From Chloroflexota bacterium (GTDB lineage Bacteria; Chloroflexota; Anaerolineae; Anaerolineales; Villigracilaceae), in contig VGNE01000004.1 in the NCBI GenBank assembly GCA_016866215.1, positions 1-64,000 of the forward strand: 64,000 bases of DNA, read 5' to 3'. This document shows positions 35,622 to 44,968 of the stretch, piece after piece. How positions within the stretch are numbered: position 1 is the first letter of the stretch; every line of letters starts with the position of its first letter. The translations under genes were made by a program, and so were the position numbers. The notes beneath the pieces were generated by a model. That model did not search any database, had not been told where the DNA came from, and worked only from the letters and a program-made list of their open reading frames with translations.

Positions 35622-36515
35622 TCAATCCATCACACCATACATTTGATCGGGATTAAGATATTGCGGGAAGCGCTCCCTCAGCGTAATCCGCGCTTCGTAG
35701 CACAGGTGACAGGCGTCGGCGTAGGAGGAGGCGTGCGGAAGGTTGTACTCAGTCACCAGCGCGGTAGGTCCGCCTTCGAGCAGAGGTCCGCAGATCGGGT
35801 GGGCATCCGCATTATATTTTTCGCAGATTTCCTTGAGCGGGGTCTCAAACACATTGCCAATTGTGATGCCCTGGCAAATATGAATATTGCCTAGCGGATC
35901 AAGATGGACGCGACCCGGCTCGCGCAGATCTTCATGCGGACATGAATCGAATCTTTCCCAGCGGCGCTGGCTGGCTGCTTTTTCAACAAGCATTTTCGCC
36001 GCCCGACCGCGAAACATGACCGCACCCTCATCTTCAATTTGACCATGCGTCTGTTTCGCATCTGCGTCGGGTTGTGCGATGCTGATCATGCCTGTTGGGA
36101 TATTCAACCACTTTGCCGCGGTAAGCGCGTTCTGCGGATGCTCGCCCAGAGTTTCATTGCAATGGAACAAGTCACTGCTCACAGTGAAATCCGCGAGACG
36201 CCCCGCAAAGGGACGCAGCCATTCCTCGGCATCGGCCACAGAGTTTGCCCAATACGCATTGGAAACAATGCCAACCGAGAAACCCATATCCGCCGCTTTG
36301 CGAACAGCTTTTACCAAAATAGCGTAATACAAAAACGGCTCGCCGCCTTCAAAATAAATCGAAGTGATGCCCGCTTCTTTTGCCTGTTCAAGGATTTGCT
36401 CGATCTGTTCGAATGTAAGTGTTCCCTTTTGCCACGGACTGCCCCACACAAAACAATGATCGCACTCGTAAGTGCATTGATAGGTAAGCAGGATATGAAG
36501 ACCAGAGAGTTTCAT
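35622..36515 (-). CDS. Radical SAM protein
   Basis: A 297-residue radical SAM enzyme. The [4Fe-4S] site is CTYECDHC (about 14-21), followed by the GGEP-type motif YFEGGEPFLYY and a partial TIM barrel with GIVSNAYW. The C-terminal part has additional Cys (SCPHED, NIHICQG, ADACHLCYEA) that suggest a SPASM-like auxiliary cluster. Such enzymes often modify peptides, but no precursor peptide gene is visible nearby, so the substrate is unknown. AAAGGAG precedes the ATG. It is separated from its neighbours and transcribed leftward. Confidence 0.88.
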   Translation of the reverse strand: MKLSGLHILLTYQCTYECDHCFVWGSPWQKGTLTFEQIEQILEQAKEAGITSIYFEGGEPFLYYAILVKAVRKAADMGFSVGIVSNAYWANSVADAEEWLRPFAGRLADFTVSSDLFHCNETLGEHPQNALTAAKWLNIPTGMISIAQPDADAKQTHGQIEDEGAVMFRGRAAKMLVEKAASQRRWERFDSCPHEDLREPGRVHLDPLGNIHICQGITIGNVFETPLKEICEKYNADAHPICGPLLEGGPTALVTEYNLPHASSYADACHLCYEARITLRERFPQYLNPDQMYGVMD

Positions 36516-36611
36516 CGAATTCTCCTTTATACAAATTCATTGTATATCAAAGAGAATTGGGAGTCATGGGTCGAAAATCACAAAAATATCACGAAGGCGT
36601 CAAAGTATACG

Positions 36612-37034
36612 TCATGACAAATCAATTCTTACTATCACCATTTTTTGCGCGGCGCGTTCGCAATCTGAAGAGACGGGTAGTCCCGCCGTGTCCAGACCGA
36701 TCTGGACGTACTTCGCATATTGTGGGATTTTTCGATAATAGTCGAACAGACTCTGCGTGACCGCCCTTTCTTCTTCGATGACCTGCCCGCGTCCTTCCAC
36801 GCTTCGGTTTGCCAGCAGGACCCGAACATTCGCGCCGCCTCGAAGATTTTTCCACCACGTCCGCTCGCGCCAACTAATCACACACAATGTATCTCCATCA
36901 CGGAGATAATTTGTCGGAATCGAAATTGCTCTTCCGCTTTTGCAGCCTGTGACCGTGACCAACATCATGCCCCTGCTGATCATTCCATGCAACGGTGATT
37001 TTAATAACCAGATCATCATCGGGTTGTACCACAT
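36612..37034 (-). CDS. Deazaflavin (F420)-dependent nitroreductase-type oxidoreductase
   Basis: A 140-residue split-barrel protein of the Ddn family. Characteristic blocks are LLKSPLHGMISRGMMLVTVT, GCKSGRAISIPTNYLRDGDT and WWKNLRGGANVRVLL. Ddn-type proteins bind deazaflavin F420 or sometimes other flavins and reduce diverse compounds. The ATG at 37034 is chosen because AAGGAGG lies immediately upstream and the fold starts there; a longer in-frame extension to 37166 is not credible. The substrate is unknown. Confidence 0.82.
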   Translation of the reverse strand: MWYNPMMIWLLKSPLHGMISRGMMLVTVTGCKSGRAISIPTNYLRDGDTLCVISWRERTWWKNLRGGANVRVLLANRSVEGRGQVIEEERAVTQSLFDYYRKIPQYAKYVQIGLDTAGLPVSSDCERAAQKMVIVRIDLS

Positions 37035-37227
37035 GGCAACCTCCTTGAATAATTTGACACATACTTTGCGATCACCCGCTTGTTCAAAACAGGGTATCGA
37101 AATAATTATGGCATTTTTGACAGGCATAGGCAATTGACGTTTGTCATCATTTTCGGGCAAGCACATCGCACATTCTCAAATTTAAAGGCTATAATTTATT
37201 CAAATCAAAGTTCCCCTGGAGCCTGCC

Positions 37228-37854
37228 ATGTCAAACGTCTTTGCATCCCCCCACCCGCTTGTTGCTCATAAACTATCACGTCTGCGTGATAAAAATACAG
37301 AACCCAAGAAATTCCGCGAACTGGTCCGCGAGATCGCCGCGCTTTTGGCATACGAAGCCACTGCCGACCTCCTCACGATTCCGCGCGAACTTGAGACCCC
37401 TCTCGAAAAAATGACGGGGGCGGAACTCAAGGAGAAGATTGGACTCGTCCCTATTCTGCGCGCGGGGCTTGGCATGGTCGAAGGTATTTGGGGTTTGATG
37501 CCAAGCGCGGAAGTCTGGCACATCGGTTTGTATCGCGATGAGCACACCCTGCGCCCTGTAGAATATTACAATAAGCTTCCTCTTGAACCCACTGTTTCAG
37601 TTTGTTTGATCCTCGATCCCATGCTGGCAACGGGAGGCTCCGCCATTGCCACAGCAGATGTTCTCAAACGCTGGGGCGTTAAGAAAATCAAGTTTGTCGG
37701 ACTGATCGGCGCACCCGAGGGGATTAAAGCCATGCAAACCGCTCACCCTGACATTGATATTTATCTCGCCGCAATTGACGATCACCTAAATGAACGCGCT
37801 TACATTGTGCCCGGTCTGGGTGACGCTGGCGACCGTCAGTTTGGTACGGGATAA
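37228..37854 (+). CDS. upp: Uracil phosphoribosyltransferase
   Basis: A 208-residue UPRT that converts uracil and PRPP to UMP in salvage. The PRPP-binding loop is [11 protein letters not shown], the uracil site lies in [17 protein letters not shown] at the C-terminus, and [13 protein letters not shown] is typical. The length matches the family. GGAG lies before the ATG. It could use uracil released by PsuG (20326). It starts a rightward run with a small gap to the next gene. Confidence 0.96.
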   Translation: MSNVFASPHPLVAHKLSRLRDKNTEPKKFRELVREIAALLAYEATADLLTIPRELETPLEKMTGAELKEKIGLVPILRAGLGMVEGIWGLMPSAEVWHIGLYRDEHTLRPVEYYNKLPLEPTVSVCLILDPMLATGGSAIATADVLKRWGVKKIKFVGLIGAPEGIKAMQTAHPDIDIYLAAIDDHLNERAYIVPGLGDAGDRQFGTG

Positions 37855-37891
37855 GCCAGCGATCAGTGATCAGTAATCAGTGAGGTGAAAG

Positions 37892-38443
37892 ATGTGGAAC
37901 TGGATTGTCTTTAGCTTACTCACTTTATTTCTGATTTATATCTCGCGCGCATCGTTGCGCGCGCCGCGCTCGCATGGTTTTTATCGTTTCTTCGCCTGGG
38001 AATTCATGCTAGCCCTGTTTCTGGTCAATGTAAAATTTTGGTTTCAGAATCCATTTGCATGGAATCAACTCATCGCATGGACTCTGCTCTTCGCATCGCT
38101 GATCCCGCTGGCATTCGGAGTAAGTGCGTTAAAGTCACGCGGAAAACCCACCGCGGACCGGGAGGGCGACCCATCATTGCTTGCATTTGAAAAGACCACA
38201 CAACTGGTCACAAGCGGCGTTTACAAATACATTCGTCATCCGCTTTACAGTTCGTTGTTTTTACTAACGTGGGGCATGTTTTTCAAACTCCCATCCATCA
38301 CAGGCGGCACGCTAACCGCCGTTGCAACTTTGTTTCTGGTTTTAACCGCGAAAGCAGATGAGGCAGAGTGTATTCAATTTTTTGGCCCTGCTTACAACGA
38401 TTATATGAAGAAGACAAAGATGTTCATTCCGTATCTCTTTTAG
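37892..38443 (+). CDS. Isoprenylcysteine-methyltransferase-like membrane protein
   Basis: A 183-residue integral membrane protein with four or five hydrophobic helices. Near the C-terminus it has GVYKYIRHPLYSSLFLLTWG, then DEAECIQFFGPAYNDYMKKT. The RHP...E...Y pattern is that of ICMT/phospholipid methyltransferase proteins, which use S-adenosylmethionine at the membrane. The bacterial substrate is unknown. The next gene starts 2 bases after the stop, so they are co-transcribed. A related gene is at 41872-42558. Confidence 0.8.
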   Translation: MWNWIVFSLLTLFLIYISRASLRAPRSHGFYRFFAWEFMLALFLVNVKFWFQNPFAWNQLIAWTLLFASLIPLAFGVSALKSRGKPTADREGDPSLLAFEKTTQLVTSGVYKYIRHPLYSSLFLLTWGMFFKLPSITGGTLTAVATLFLVLTAKADEAECIQFFGPAYNDYMKKTKMFIPYLF

Positions 38444-38445
38444 AT

Positions 38446-39489
38446 ATGAAGGCCATGCTCCTGCGCGAGACTGCGCTATTCTCACAAAATCCAACTCCCC
38501 TTTCGTTTAAGGATTTGCCTGAGCCGAAAATTGACACGGGCGAAGTATTAATCCGTGTTACAGCTTGCGGAGTCTGCCACACCGAGCTTGATGAAATCGA
38601 AGGCCGCATCATGCCGCGCCTGCCGATCGTGCTCGGACATCAAGTGGTGGGAAATATTCTGGAGTCCGACAACTTGCTGTTGGATACGCAGGAGCAAGCT
38701 CCTGCCCTCCAAATCGGACAACGCGTTGGCGTGGCATGGATCGCATCCGCCTGTGGGGCATGTCCGCATTGTTTATCTGGCAATGAAAATCTATGTGCTG
38801 AATTCAAAGCCACAGGCCGCGACATGGACGGCGGCTATGCCGAATATATGAAAGTCCGCGCGGACTTTGTTCACCCAATTCCAGAATCATTTTCCGATTC
38901 TGAAGCCGCACCATTATTGTGCGCAGGCGCAATTGGTTATCGTTCTTTGCGATTAAGTAATTTACAAGATGGACAGTCGCTTGGCTTGATGGGCTTTGGC
39001 GGGTCAAATCATTTGGTGTTGAAACTTGCAAAACATAAATTTCCGAAATCGAATATTTTTGTGTTCAGCAGAAATCCCGAAGAACTCGAGTTCGCCTTAT
39101 CGCTGGGAGCGGACTGGGCGGGGACGATTGAGCAGAATCCGCTTGAGGCGCTGGATTCTGTGATAGACACCACACCAGTTTGGGGTCCAGTCACTGAAGC
39201 GCTGAAACGGATCAAGCCTGGGGGTAGAGTCGTCGTCAATGCCATCCGCAAAGAAGAATCCGATAAAGCTGTCCTGATGAAGTTGGATTACCTGTCACAG
39301 TTATGGATGGAGAAGGAAGTTAAATCGGTTGCGAATGTAACGCGCGCGGATGTGCGCGAATTTTTGCAGATCGCGGCGGAGGCGAACATCAAACCTGAGT
39401 TTCAAGAATATGAATTGAAAGACGCCAATCAGGCGTTGGTTGAGATGAAGCAGGGTAAAATTCGTGGATCAAAAGTGTTGAGGATGTGA
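38446..39489 (+). CDS. Zinc-dependent alcohol dehydrogenase with in-frame palindrome insertion
   Basis: A 347-residue MDR-family dehydrogenase. Catalytic zinc ligands are in CGVCHTELDEIEG and GHQVVG. The structural zinc site is CGACPHCLSGNENLC, and the NAD(P) fold is at GLMGFGGSNHLVLKLA. Between GHQVVGNI and IGQRVGVAW the protein has about seven more residues than expected (LLLDTQEQAPAL), and the DNA there is a hairpin (38688-38705). The ATG at 38446 follows the preceding stop by 2 bases and opens the GroES-like domain. The substrate is unknown. Confidence 0.9.
   Translation: MKAMLLRETALFSQNPTPLSFKDLPEPKIDTGEVLIRVTACGVCHTELDEIEGRIMPRLPIVLGHQVVGNILESDNLLLDTQEQAPALQIGQRVGVAWIASACGACPHCLSGNENLCAEFKATGRDMDGGYAEYMKVRADFVHPIPESFSDSEAAPLLCAGAIGYRSLRLSNLQDGQSLGLMGFGGSNHLVLKLAKHKFPKSNIFVFSRNPEELEFALSLGADWAGTIEQNPLEALDSVIDTTPVWGPVTEALKRIKPGGRVVVNAIRKEESDKAVLMKLDYLSQLWMEKEVKSVANVTRADVREFLQIAAEANIKPEFQEYELKDANQALVEMKQGKIRGSKVLRM
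38688..38705. repeat. In-frame palindromic element inside the alcohol dehydrogenase gene
   Basis: GCAGGAG and CTCCTGC arms enclose CAAG. It encodes part of a loop that is longer than in related dehydrogenases, and the frame is intact. Confidence 0.65.
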
Positions 39490-39495
39490 GGAAAA

Positions 39496-41187
39496 ATGGA
39501 AAATAAAAATGTGTACGACCTGAAGTCTGTCAAACTGCCCTATCTCGCGGGCGGACTGTTGCGCCTGTTCGTTTCACTCGTTGAAGGTCCGCTCGGCGGG
39601 TTGGTGATTCCCAGCCTGTTGCAAAACGCGGGCATTGAATGGCTGAGAAAACAAGTCATTGACGAGGCGCCGACCTATCATCCGATCCATTTCACAGGCG
39701 CACTTGCACTGAAAGATTCAGCCGTGCCAGAAAAAGAATGGCCGCAATCCTCGGCTGTTGATTCACGCGGATTTCATTTTGTAACCGTATTCGATTACGC
39801 CAAAGTCTATCGCGACGGCAAGACTACGCCCGAAGAAGTCGCGAAAAAATTATTGGACGCCATCGAAGCCAGTAATTCATCCACCCCGCCTTTGCGCGCA
39901 GTGATCGCCGTCAATTCTGAGAATGTGATGAAGCAGGCGGGTAAATCCACGCAACGCATCAAGACTGGCAAGCCGCTCAGTATTTTTGATGGCGTGCCTG
40001 TTGCAGTCAAAGATGAAGTGGATATGCTTCCCTATCCCACAACCGTTGGCACATCTTTCCTCGGCAAGTCCCCTGCAAAAGAAGATGCCGCTGTGGTGGC
40101 GCGCATGCGAGCCGCGGGTGCATTGATGATCGGCAAAACCAACATGCACGAGATCGGCATCAACGTGACGGGATTGAATCCACATCATGGAACAACGCGT
40201 AACCCATACAACACCGATCATTTCACCGGCGGAAGTTCCAGTGGTTCTGGCACAGCCGTCGCGGCGGGACTTGTCCCCGTTGCCATCGGCGCAGACGGCG
40301 GCGGCTCGATCCGCATCCCAGCTTCGTTTTGCGGAGTCTTCGGATTGAAACCCACATATGGACGAGTCAGCGAACAAGGCGCCGCGCCTTTATGCTGGAG
40401 CCTCGCTCATCTCGGACCGATAGCTGGCACTGCCAGCGATACAGCATTAGCCTATGCCGTCATGGCCGGCCCCGACCTGCGCGACCCGAATTCATTACAT
40501 CAATCTATGCCAACACTTGAAAATTGGAACCAGCTTAACTTACGAGGCATAAAACTCGGCGTGTACAAACCATGGTTCCAGCACGCTGACCCGGAAGTAG
40601 TCGCGGCTTGCGAAACCATGCTCAAACGGTTTACAGATATGGGCGCAGAAATTCGCGAGATCGTTATCCCCGACCTCGAATTAAACCGCATCGCACAAAC
40701 CGTCATCATTGTGAGTGAAATGGTGCAAGCCATGAGCTACACCTACGCAGAGCATCATCGCGAGCATGGATTGGACGTGCGCCTCAACCTTGCGCTGGGC
40801 CGCGCCTTCAACGCGCAGGATTATGTGCTGTCACAACGCGCTCGTACACGCATCATCAATAATTTCAATCGCGCCCTCGAAGAAGTGGATATGATCCTCA
40901 CGCCTACGACAGCCAACGCCGCGCCAGAAATCAAAAAAGGCGCATTGCCCATTGGCGAATCCGACCTATCCACCACCATCGAAATCATGCGCTTCGTCAC
41001 CGCCGCCAACATGACAGGCCTGCCCGCGATCTCCTTCCCGGTTGGCTATACCAAAAGCGGATTGCCCATCGGTATGCAAGCCATGGCGCGCGCCTGGGAA
41101 GAAAATTTATTATTGCGTCTCGCAGTCAATGCAGAACAAGCCATCGAACGCAAAGAGCCGCAGGTGCATTACAAGATTTTGGACTAA
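39496..41187 (+). CDS. Amidase (FAAH-like, with long N-terminal region)
   Basis: A 563-residue amidase. The triad is present: Lys in [11 protein letters not shown], Ser in [13 protein letters not shown], and Ser in [16 protein letters not shown]. About 130 residues precede the catalytic domain, as in fatty-acid-amide-hydrolase-like amidases, and include a hydrophobic stretch near 20-45 that may associate with membrane. It acts on amides; the substrate is unknown. It follows the dehydrogenase by 6 bases and ends the run that started at 37228. Confidence 0.88.
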   Translation: MENKNVYDLKSVKLPYLAGGLLRLFVSLVEGPLGGLVIPSLLQNAGIEWLRKQVIDEAPTYHPIHFTGALALKDSAVPEKEWPQSSAVDSRGFHFVTVFDYAKVYRDGKTTPEEVAKKLLDAIEASNSSTPPLRAVIAVNSENVMKQAGKSTQRIKTGKPLSIFDGVPVAVKDEVDMLPYPTTVGTSFLGKSPAKEDAAVVARMRAAGALMIGKTNMHEIGINVTGLNPHHGTTRNPYNTDHFTGGSSSGSGTAVAAGLVPVAIGADGGGSIRIPASFCGVFGLKPTYGRVSEQGAAPLCWSLAHLGPIAGTASDTALAYAVMAGPDLRDPNSLHQSMPTLENWNQLNLRGIKLGVYKPWFQHADPEVVAACETMLKRFTDMGAEIREIVIPDLELNRIAQTVIIVSEMVQAMSYTYAEHHREHGLDVRLNLALGRAFNAQDYVLSQRARTRIINNFNRALEEVDMILTPTTANAAPEIKKGALPIGESDLSTTIEIMRFVTAANMTGLPAISFPVGYTKSGLPIGMQAMARAWEENLLLRLAVNAEQAIERKEPQVHYKILD

Positions 41188-41189
41188 TA

Positions 41190-41430
41190 CATGTCATTGC
41201 AAGTATTACCATAGCGGGCAAGCGCCGCTATTCTATGCGAAATGACACTCTGTGTCATTAGTAGGAGGGTGCTTTTCCCGAAGCCTGTCCTGAGCGAAGC
41301 CGAAGGGAAGCAATCTCTCTGTTAATTGATAAATACTCACCTATGAGATTTTCCTGTTTAACTGGAGATTGCTTCGCCAATGAACGGCTCGCAACACTTG
41401 CACCGCACGCAAGTGCAGGTGTGACATATA
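41190..41430. repeat. Composite repeat region
   Basis: A GAAGCAATCTC...GAGATTGCTTC inverted pair lies around 41306-41378, and CCTGAGCGAAGCCGAAGGGA near 41288-41308. Both motifs occur in other gaps of the window. TAGCGGGCAAGCGCCGCTA (about 41212-41230) is an independent short hairpin that could terminate the amidase transcript. I see no gene in this 258-base gap. Confidence 0.6.
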
Positions 41431-41445
41431 AAAAAGGAGACACCC

Positions 41446-41859
41446 ATGGCAGAATTAAAAACAAAACTAAACGATGCCAACGTTGAAGACTTTTTGAACA
41501 CAATCGAAGATGACCAAAAACGCAAGGATTGTTTCGAGATTTTAAAGTTAATGAAACAGGTTACAAAATTAGAGCCTAAGATGTGGGGAGCCAGCATCAT
41601 CGGATTCGGAAGTTATCACTACAAATACGCCAGCGGACGCGAAGGCGATTGGATGTTGACCGGCTTCTCCCCGCGCAAGCAAAACCTGACCCTCTACATC
41701 ATGTCGGGTTTCGACCGCTACGATGAACTGCTGAAAAAATTGGGCAAGCACTCCATTGGCAAAGGCTGTCTCTACATCAAGCGCCTGAGCGACGTGGATA
41801 AAAAAGTTCTCAAGAAACTGATCACACAATCCGTCAAGGCCATGTCGGTAAACAAATAG
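41446..41859 (+). CDS. DUF1801-family protein
   Basis: A 137-residue protein of the DUF1801 (YdhG-like) type. It has an N-terminal helical part with LNTIEDDQKRKDCFEILKLM, a middle WGASIIGFGSYHYKYASGRE, and LGKHSIGKGCLYIKRLSDVD at the C-terminal strand-helix. The biochemical role of this family is unknown. AAGGAGA precedes the ATG. It begins a short run with the next membrane methyltransferase-like gene. Confidence 0.85.
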   Translation: MAELKTKLNDANVEDFLNTIEDDQKRKDCFEILKLMKQVTKLEPKMWGASIIGFGSYHYKYASGREGDWMLTGFSPRKQNLTLYIMSGFDRYDELLKKLGKHSIGKGCLYIKRLSDVDKKVLKKLITQSVKAMSVNK

Positions 41860-41871
41860 AAAGAAGGAAAC

Positions 41872-42558
41872 ATGTCCGAAAACACTCGAACGGCCAAATC
41901 AGTTGCGGCCTCCATCGTCCGGCTGGTGGCGAGCATGCCCATCATCGGGGCATTGTTCTTCCTGCCTGCGGGTACGCTGGATTACTGGCAGGCATGGATG
42001 TGGCTGGGTACACTTTTCATTCCCATGATCTTCGTGCTGATCTATCTCGCCAAAAATGATCCCGCCCTGCTCGAACGTCGGTCACGCTTGCGCGAAACGC
42101 GCTCCGAGCAGAAACTCATCATCGTCGCCTCGACCCTCTACTACCTGATCACCTTCCTTCTGCCAGGTTTTGATAAACGCTTTGGCTGGTCGTCCACGCC
42201 CGCCTGGATGTCCATTGCCGCGGACGCGGTGGTACTCGCAGGGTACGCGCTCTTCTTCCTCGTGCTGAAAACCAACAGTTACGCCTCACGCGTTGTCGAA
42301 GTGCAACAAGGCCAACTGGTCATCAGCACCGGTCCCTACGCGCTCGTCCGCCATCCTATGTACCTCGCAATGATCCTCATGATGGTAGCGTCTCCCCTCG
42401 CGCTGGGATCGTCCTGGGCGATTATCCCCTCCGCTGCCCTCATCTTCCTGCTCGCCGCCCGCATCAAGAATGAAGAAGAACTTCTGATGAAAGATCTGGC
42501 TGGCTATCCCGAGTACACAAAAAAAACGTGCTACCGACTGTTCCCTGGAATCTGGTAA
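41872..42558 (+). CDS. Isoprenylcysteine-methyltransferase-like membrane protein
   Basis: A 228-residue multi-pass membrane protein with about five hydrophobic helices. Near the C-terminus it has GPYALVRHPMYLAMILMMVA and later EEELLMKDLAGYPEYTKKT, the RHP...EE...Y signature of ICMT-like membrane methyltransferases. It is longer than the relative at 37892. Its stop codon overlaps the next start (TAATG at 42556-42560), so translation of a soluble methyltransferase gene is coupled to it. Confidence 0.83.
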   Translation: MSENTRTAKSVAASIVRLVASMPIIGALFFLPAGTLDYWQAWMWLGTLFIPMIFVLIYLAKNDPALLERRSRLRETRSEQKLIIVASTLYYLITFLLPGFDKRFGWSSTPAWMSIAADAVVLAGYALFFLVLKTNSYASRVVEVQQGQLVISTGPYALVRHPMYLAMILMMVASPLALGSSWAIIPSAALIFLLAARIKNEEELLMKDLAGYPEYTKKTCYRLFPGIW

Positions 42559-43295
42559 TGGCAAAACCACAAAAAGACCCCGAAGGATCTGAACGCAAGG
42601 TCATCCACAAATATGCAGACTTCGAAAATAAACTCGTGTTGGAAATCGGATGCGGCGAAGGCCGCCTGACGTGGAAATACGCCACTGCATCCAACCTGAC
42701 CATCGGGTTTGACCCTGATCTAGACGCCTTACGCATCGCCCGAGCAGACCCTTCATCAGACTCAGGCGGACATGCTCACTTTGCACAAGCCAGTGCAAGC
42801 AATATCCCGTTCTCCAAAGAAACATTTAACATTGCCATCCTCGCCTGGTCACTCTGATGAATGGAACACGAGAGCATGGTTCATGCTCTGGATGAAATTA
42901 GAAGAACACTCAAACCAAATGGACTCTTAATTGACTTGCGCCCCGTGGAAGATCACTGGTCAGTTGAAGTCACGTCAGGACAGGAAGTTCAAGTTGCAGG
43001 TCAGTTAACAGACATGCCCATCGGCAAAGCGGATGATGAAGCCGCGTTTAAAGCCATGAGGGAAGTCGAATCCCGCAGATGGTTCATCAAAGAAAAAGAA
43101 GGAGAGTTTGCCTTTTTCTATTATTGGGATACACCCTCTGAAATGAAGGAATTCATGGAAGATGAATGGCAGGATTTTGAAAAACTGGAGGAGGCTGTTT
43201 ATCAAAGAACAAAGTCGCTTTGGGCTTCGGCTAATGCGGATGCGCGCGTTCGAGTCCATGTAAAAATGCTGATCACACGCTGGAAGAAACTCTGA
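42558..43295 (+). CDS. Class I SAM-dependent methyltransferase with two adjacent in-frame TGA codons
   Basis: A 246-codon frame starting at the ATG inside TAATG. The SAM-binding motif I is LVLEIGCGEGRLTWKYA (about 26-42) and the acidic loop is IGFDPDLDA. The post-motif strand, NIAILAWSL, ends at residue 99. The next two codons (42855-42860) are TGA TGA, after which the same frame continues with MEHESMVHALDEIRRTLKPN and LIDLRPVEDHWSVEV, the normal continuation of a methyltransferase. TGA is the ordinary stop for other genes here. Options are tandem selenocysteine, a split gene with reinitiation at the ATG at 42861, or a recently inactivated gene. The family is certain; the status is not. Confidence 0.7.
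42871..42889 (+). promoter_or_regulatory. Hairpin just downstream of tandem TGA (SECIS candidate)
   Basis: AGAGCATG (42871-42878) pairs perfectly with CATGCTCT (42882-42889) around a 3-base apex. The apical GG (42878-42879) lies 17 bases after the second TGA, a spacing compatible with bacterial SECIS elements. The hairpin also lies within coding sequence, so a chance origin is possible. Confidence 0.4.
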
Positions 43296-43520
43296 GTTCA
43301 CAATTGTTCAAGCCGTCTGAGAGAAGTTGATATTGAATAATGAATCAACTTTCCAATTTTCATGCAGGAAGGGCGATCGATGTGAAGAAGGTTCTTCACC
43401 ACCGTCAGCCAACCTGTGGGGCATTTTAGCCGTGTCACCCTTCGCTATCGCTCAGGGAATCACGCTTGGCTGCGTAAGGTCACTTAGTAATATATCCACT
43501 GATCAAACCGTCCACATCAC

Positions 43521-44372
43521 ATGAAAAACAGAACCATCTCACACATCATTGAACCACAACTCGTAATCGAAGGTGCGGGGGTTTTATTACGGCGCTCCAT
43601 CGCCCCGCGCGCGAGCAACGAATATGATCCCTTCCTGCTCTTCGATCACTTCGCATTCAACAATCCACTCGAAGGACCCATTCGCGGATTCCCCACCCAC
43701 CCACATCGCGGAATTGAAACCGTCACCTACATGCTCGAAGGGTCGGTGAACCACCGTGACAGCCTCGGCAACGCCGGCAAGATCGGTTCAGGCGATGTGC
43801 AATGGATGACCTCCGGGCGCGGCATCCTGCATGAAGAAATACCCCGCCGAAGTGAAAATGGAAACATCTACGGTTTTCAACTTTGGGTCAACCTGCCGGC
43901 CGTCAAAAAAATGGGACAACCGCGCTATCAGGAAGTCAACTCGGGAGATATCCCAGTCATTGAAAAAGATGGAGTTACTATCCGCCTCGTGGCAGGAGAA
44001 TGGAATGGGACTCGCGGTCCTGTGACGGAGATCGCCGCCTCGCCTCTTTACATGGACGTGAAGCTGGCACCTGCTTCGAGTTTCATTTACTCCATCCCAA
44101 GCGGACATACCGTGCTCGCGTATGTCTTCGAAGGCACAGGCGAATTCTCAGGCGAGGTCGTAGAATCCGTCAGCATGGCAGTCTTCAACGATGACGGTCA
44201 CCAGATTGAGGTCAAAAGTGACGCCGCAGGCAGGGGTGTGCAATTTATGCTCATTGCAGGCGCACCATTTAAAGAAGTAATTGTCCCTTACGGACCCTTC
44301 GTCATGAACACCGTTGAAGAAATTCAGCAAACGATCCAGGAACTCCGCAACGGCACATTTATTAAACAATAG
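43521..44372 (+). CDS. Pirin family protein
   Basis: A 283-residue bicupin of the pirin family. The N-terminal cupin contains the metal ligand set in FPTHPHRGIETVTYMLEGSV and, further on, GDVQWMTSGRGILHEEIP. The C-terminal cupin has SGHTVLAYVFEGTGEFSG. Some pirins have quercetin 2,3-dioxygenase activity and others act as redox or transcription cofactors, so the role is open. The length is normal. No strong ribosome site precedes the ATG. The 225-base gap upstream (43296-43520) contains short repeat fragments but no supported gene. Confidence 0.92.
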   Translation: MKNRTISHIIEPQLVIEGAGVLLRRSIAPRASNEYDPFLLFDHFAFNNPLEGPIRGFPTHPHRGIETVTYMLEGSVNHRDSLGNAGKIGSGDVQWMTSGRGILHEEIPRRSENGNIYGFQLWVNLPAVKKMGQPRYQEVNSGDIPVIEKDGVTIRLVAGEWNGTRGPVTEIAASPLYMDVKLAPASSFIYSIPSGHTVLAYVFEGTGEFSGEVVESVSMAVFNDDGHQIEVKSDAAGRGVQFMLIAGAPFKEVIVPYGPFVMNTVEEIQQTIQELRNGTFIKQ

Positions 44373-44418
44373 GAGAAAAACCTCCGGTTCCTTGCAGACT
44401 CGCAGGTTTAGTATTTTT

Positions 44419-44883
44419 ATGTCACAAGTTTTATTTGGCCCACGCCTGGGCAAGGAAGGTCAATTAAGAATTGGGTGCAGCGCGACCATCTTTGACAAGG
44501 CGCGGGAGAAAGTACTGCTTACCCAACGCGCTGACAACGGACGCTGGTGCCTGCCCGGCGGCGCAATGGAAGCAGGCGAAAGCGCAGCAGAAGCCTGCGC
44601 GAGGGAAGTTTGGGAGGAAACAGGTTTAGAAGTGCGCGTAAAACGCTTGATCGGGGTATACAGCAATCCAGATCAATTGGTCATGTATCCCAATGGCGAC
44701 AAAATCTTCATGGTCGTGCTCAGTTTTGAGGCAGAGATCATCGCAGGTGAATTAGGTTTGAGCCATGAGACCACCGCCTTCGGATATTTTTCACCACAGG
44801 AAATGGAAAAGATGCCCATGCACGGCGAACACAAAAGCCGCGTGCAAGATGCCCTGCTCGGCGGCGAACTATTCATGAAATAA
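44419..44883 (+). CDS. Nudix hydrolase
   Basis: A 154-residue protein with a complete Nudix box, GAMEAGESAAEACAREVWEE followed by TGL (about 50-72), which binds the divalent metal for pyrophosphate hydrolysis of nucleoside-diphosphate-linked substrates. It begins FGPRLGKEGQLRIGCSATIF. The start at 44419 is chosen because the fold begins there. The in-frame extension upstream runs into an imperfect hairpin (AAACCTCCG...CGCAGGTTT, about 44379-44410) between pirin and this gene. No clear ribosome site is seen. The substrate is unknown. Confidence 0.9.
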   Translation: MSQVLFGPRLGKEGQLRIGCSATIFDKAREKVLLTQRADNGRWCLPGGAMEAGESAAEACAREVWEETGLEVRVKRLIGVYSNPDQLVMYPNGDKIFMVVLSFEAEIIAGELGLSHETTAFGYFSPQEMEKMPMHGEHKSRVQDALLGGELFMK

Positions 44884-44968
44884 AAAACAACCTCAGTAAG
44901 GGGGTAAGCACGCCACGAAATTAATTTACCAGTTTTCACATAATTAATTTTATTAATGAGGAGGTAAT

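Noticed and set aside
42855-42860. TGA reassigned to Trp in this organism
   Set aside because: Other conserved genes here, such as rlmN and the HAD hydrolase gene, end correctly at TGA.
43327-43524. 65-codon frame between the methyltransferase and pirin genes
   Set aside because: It runs through repeat fragments, has no family resemblance and no ribosome site.
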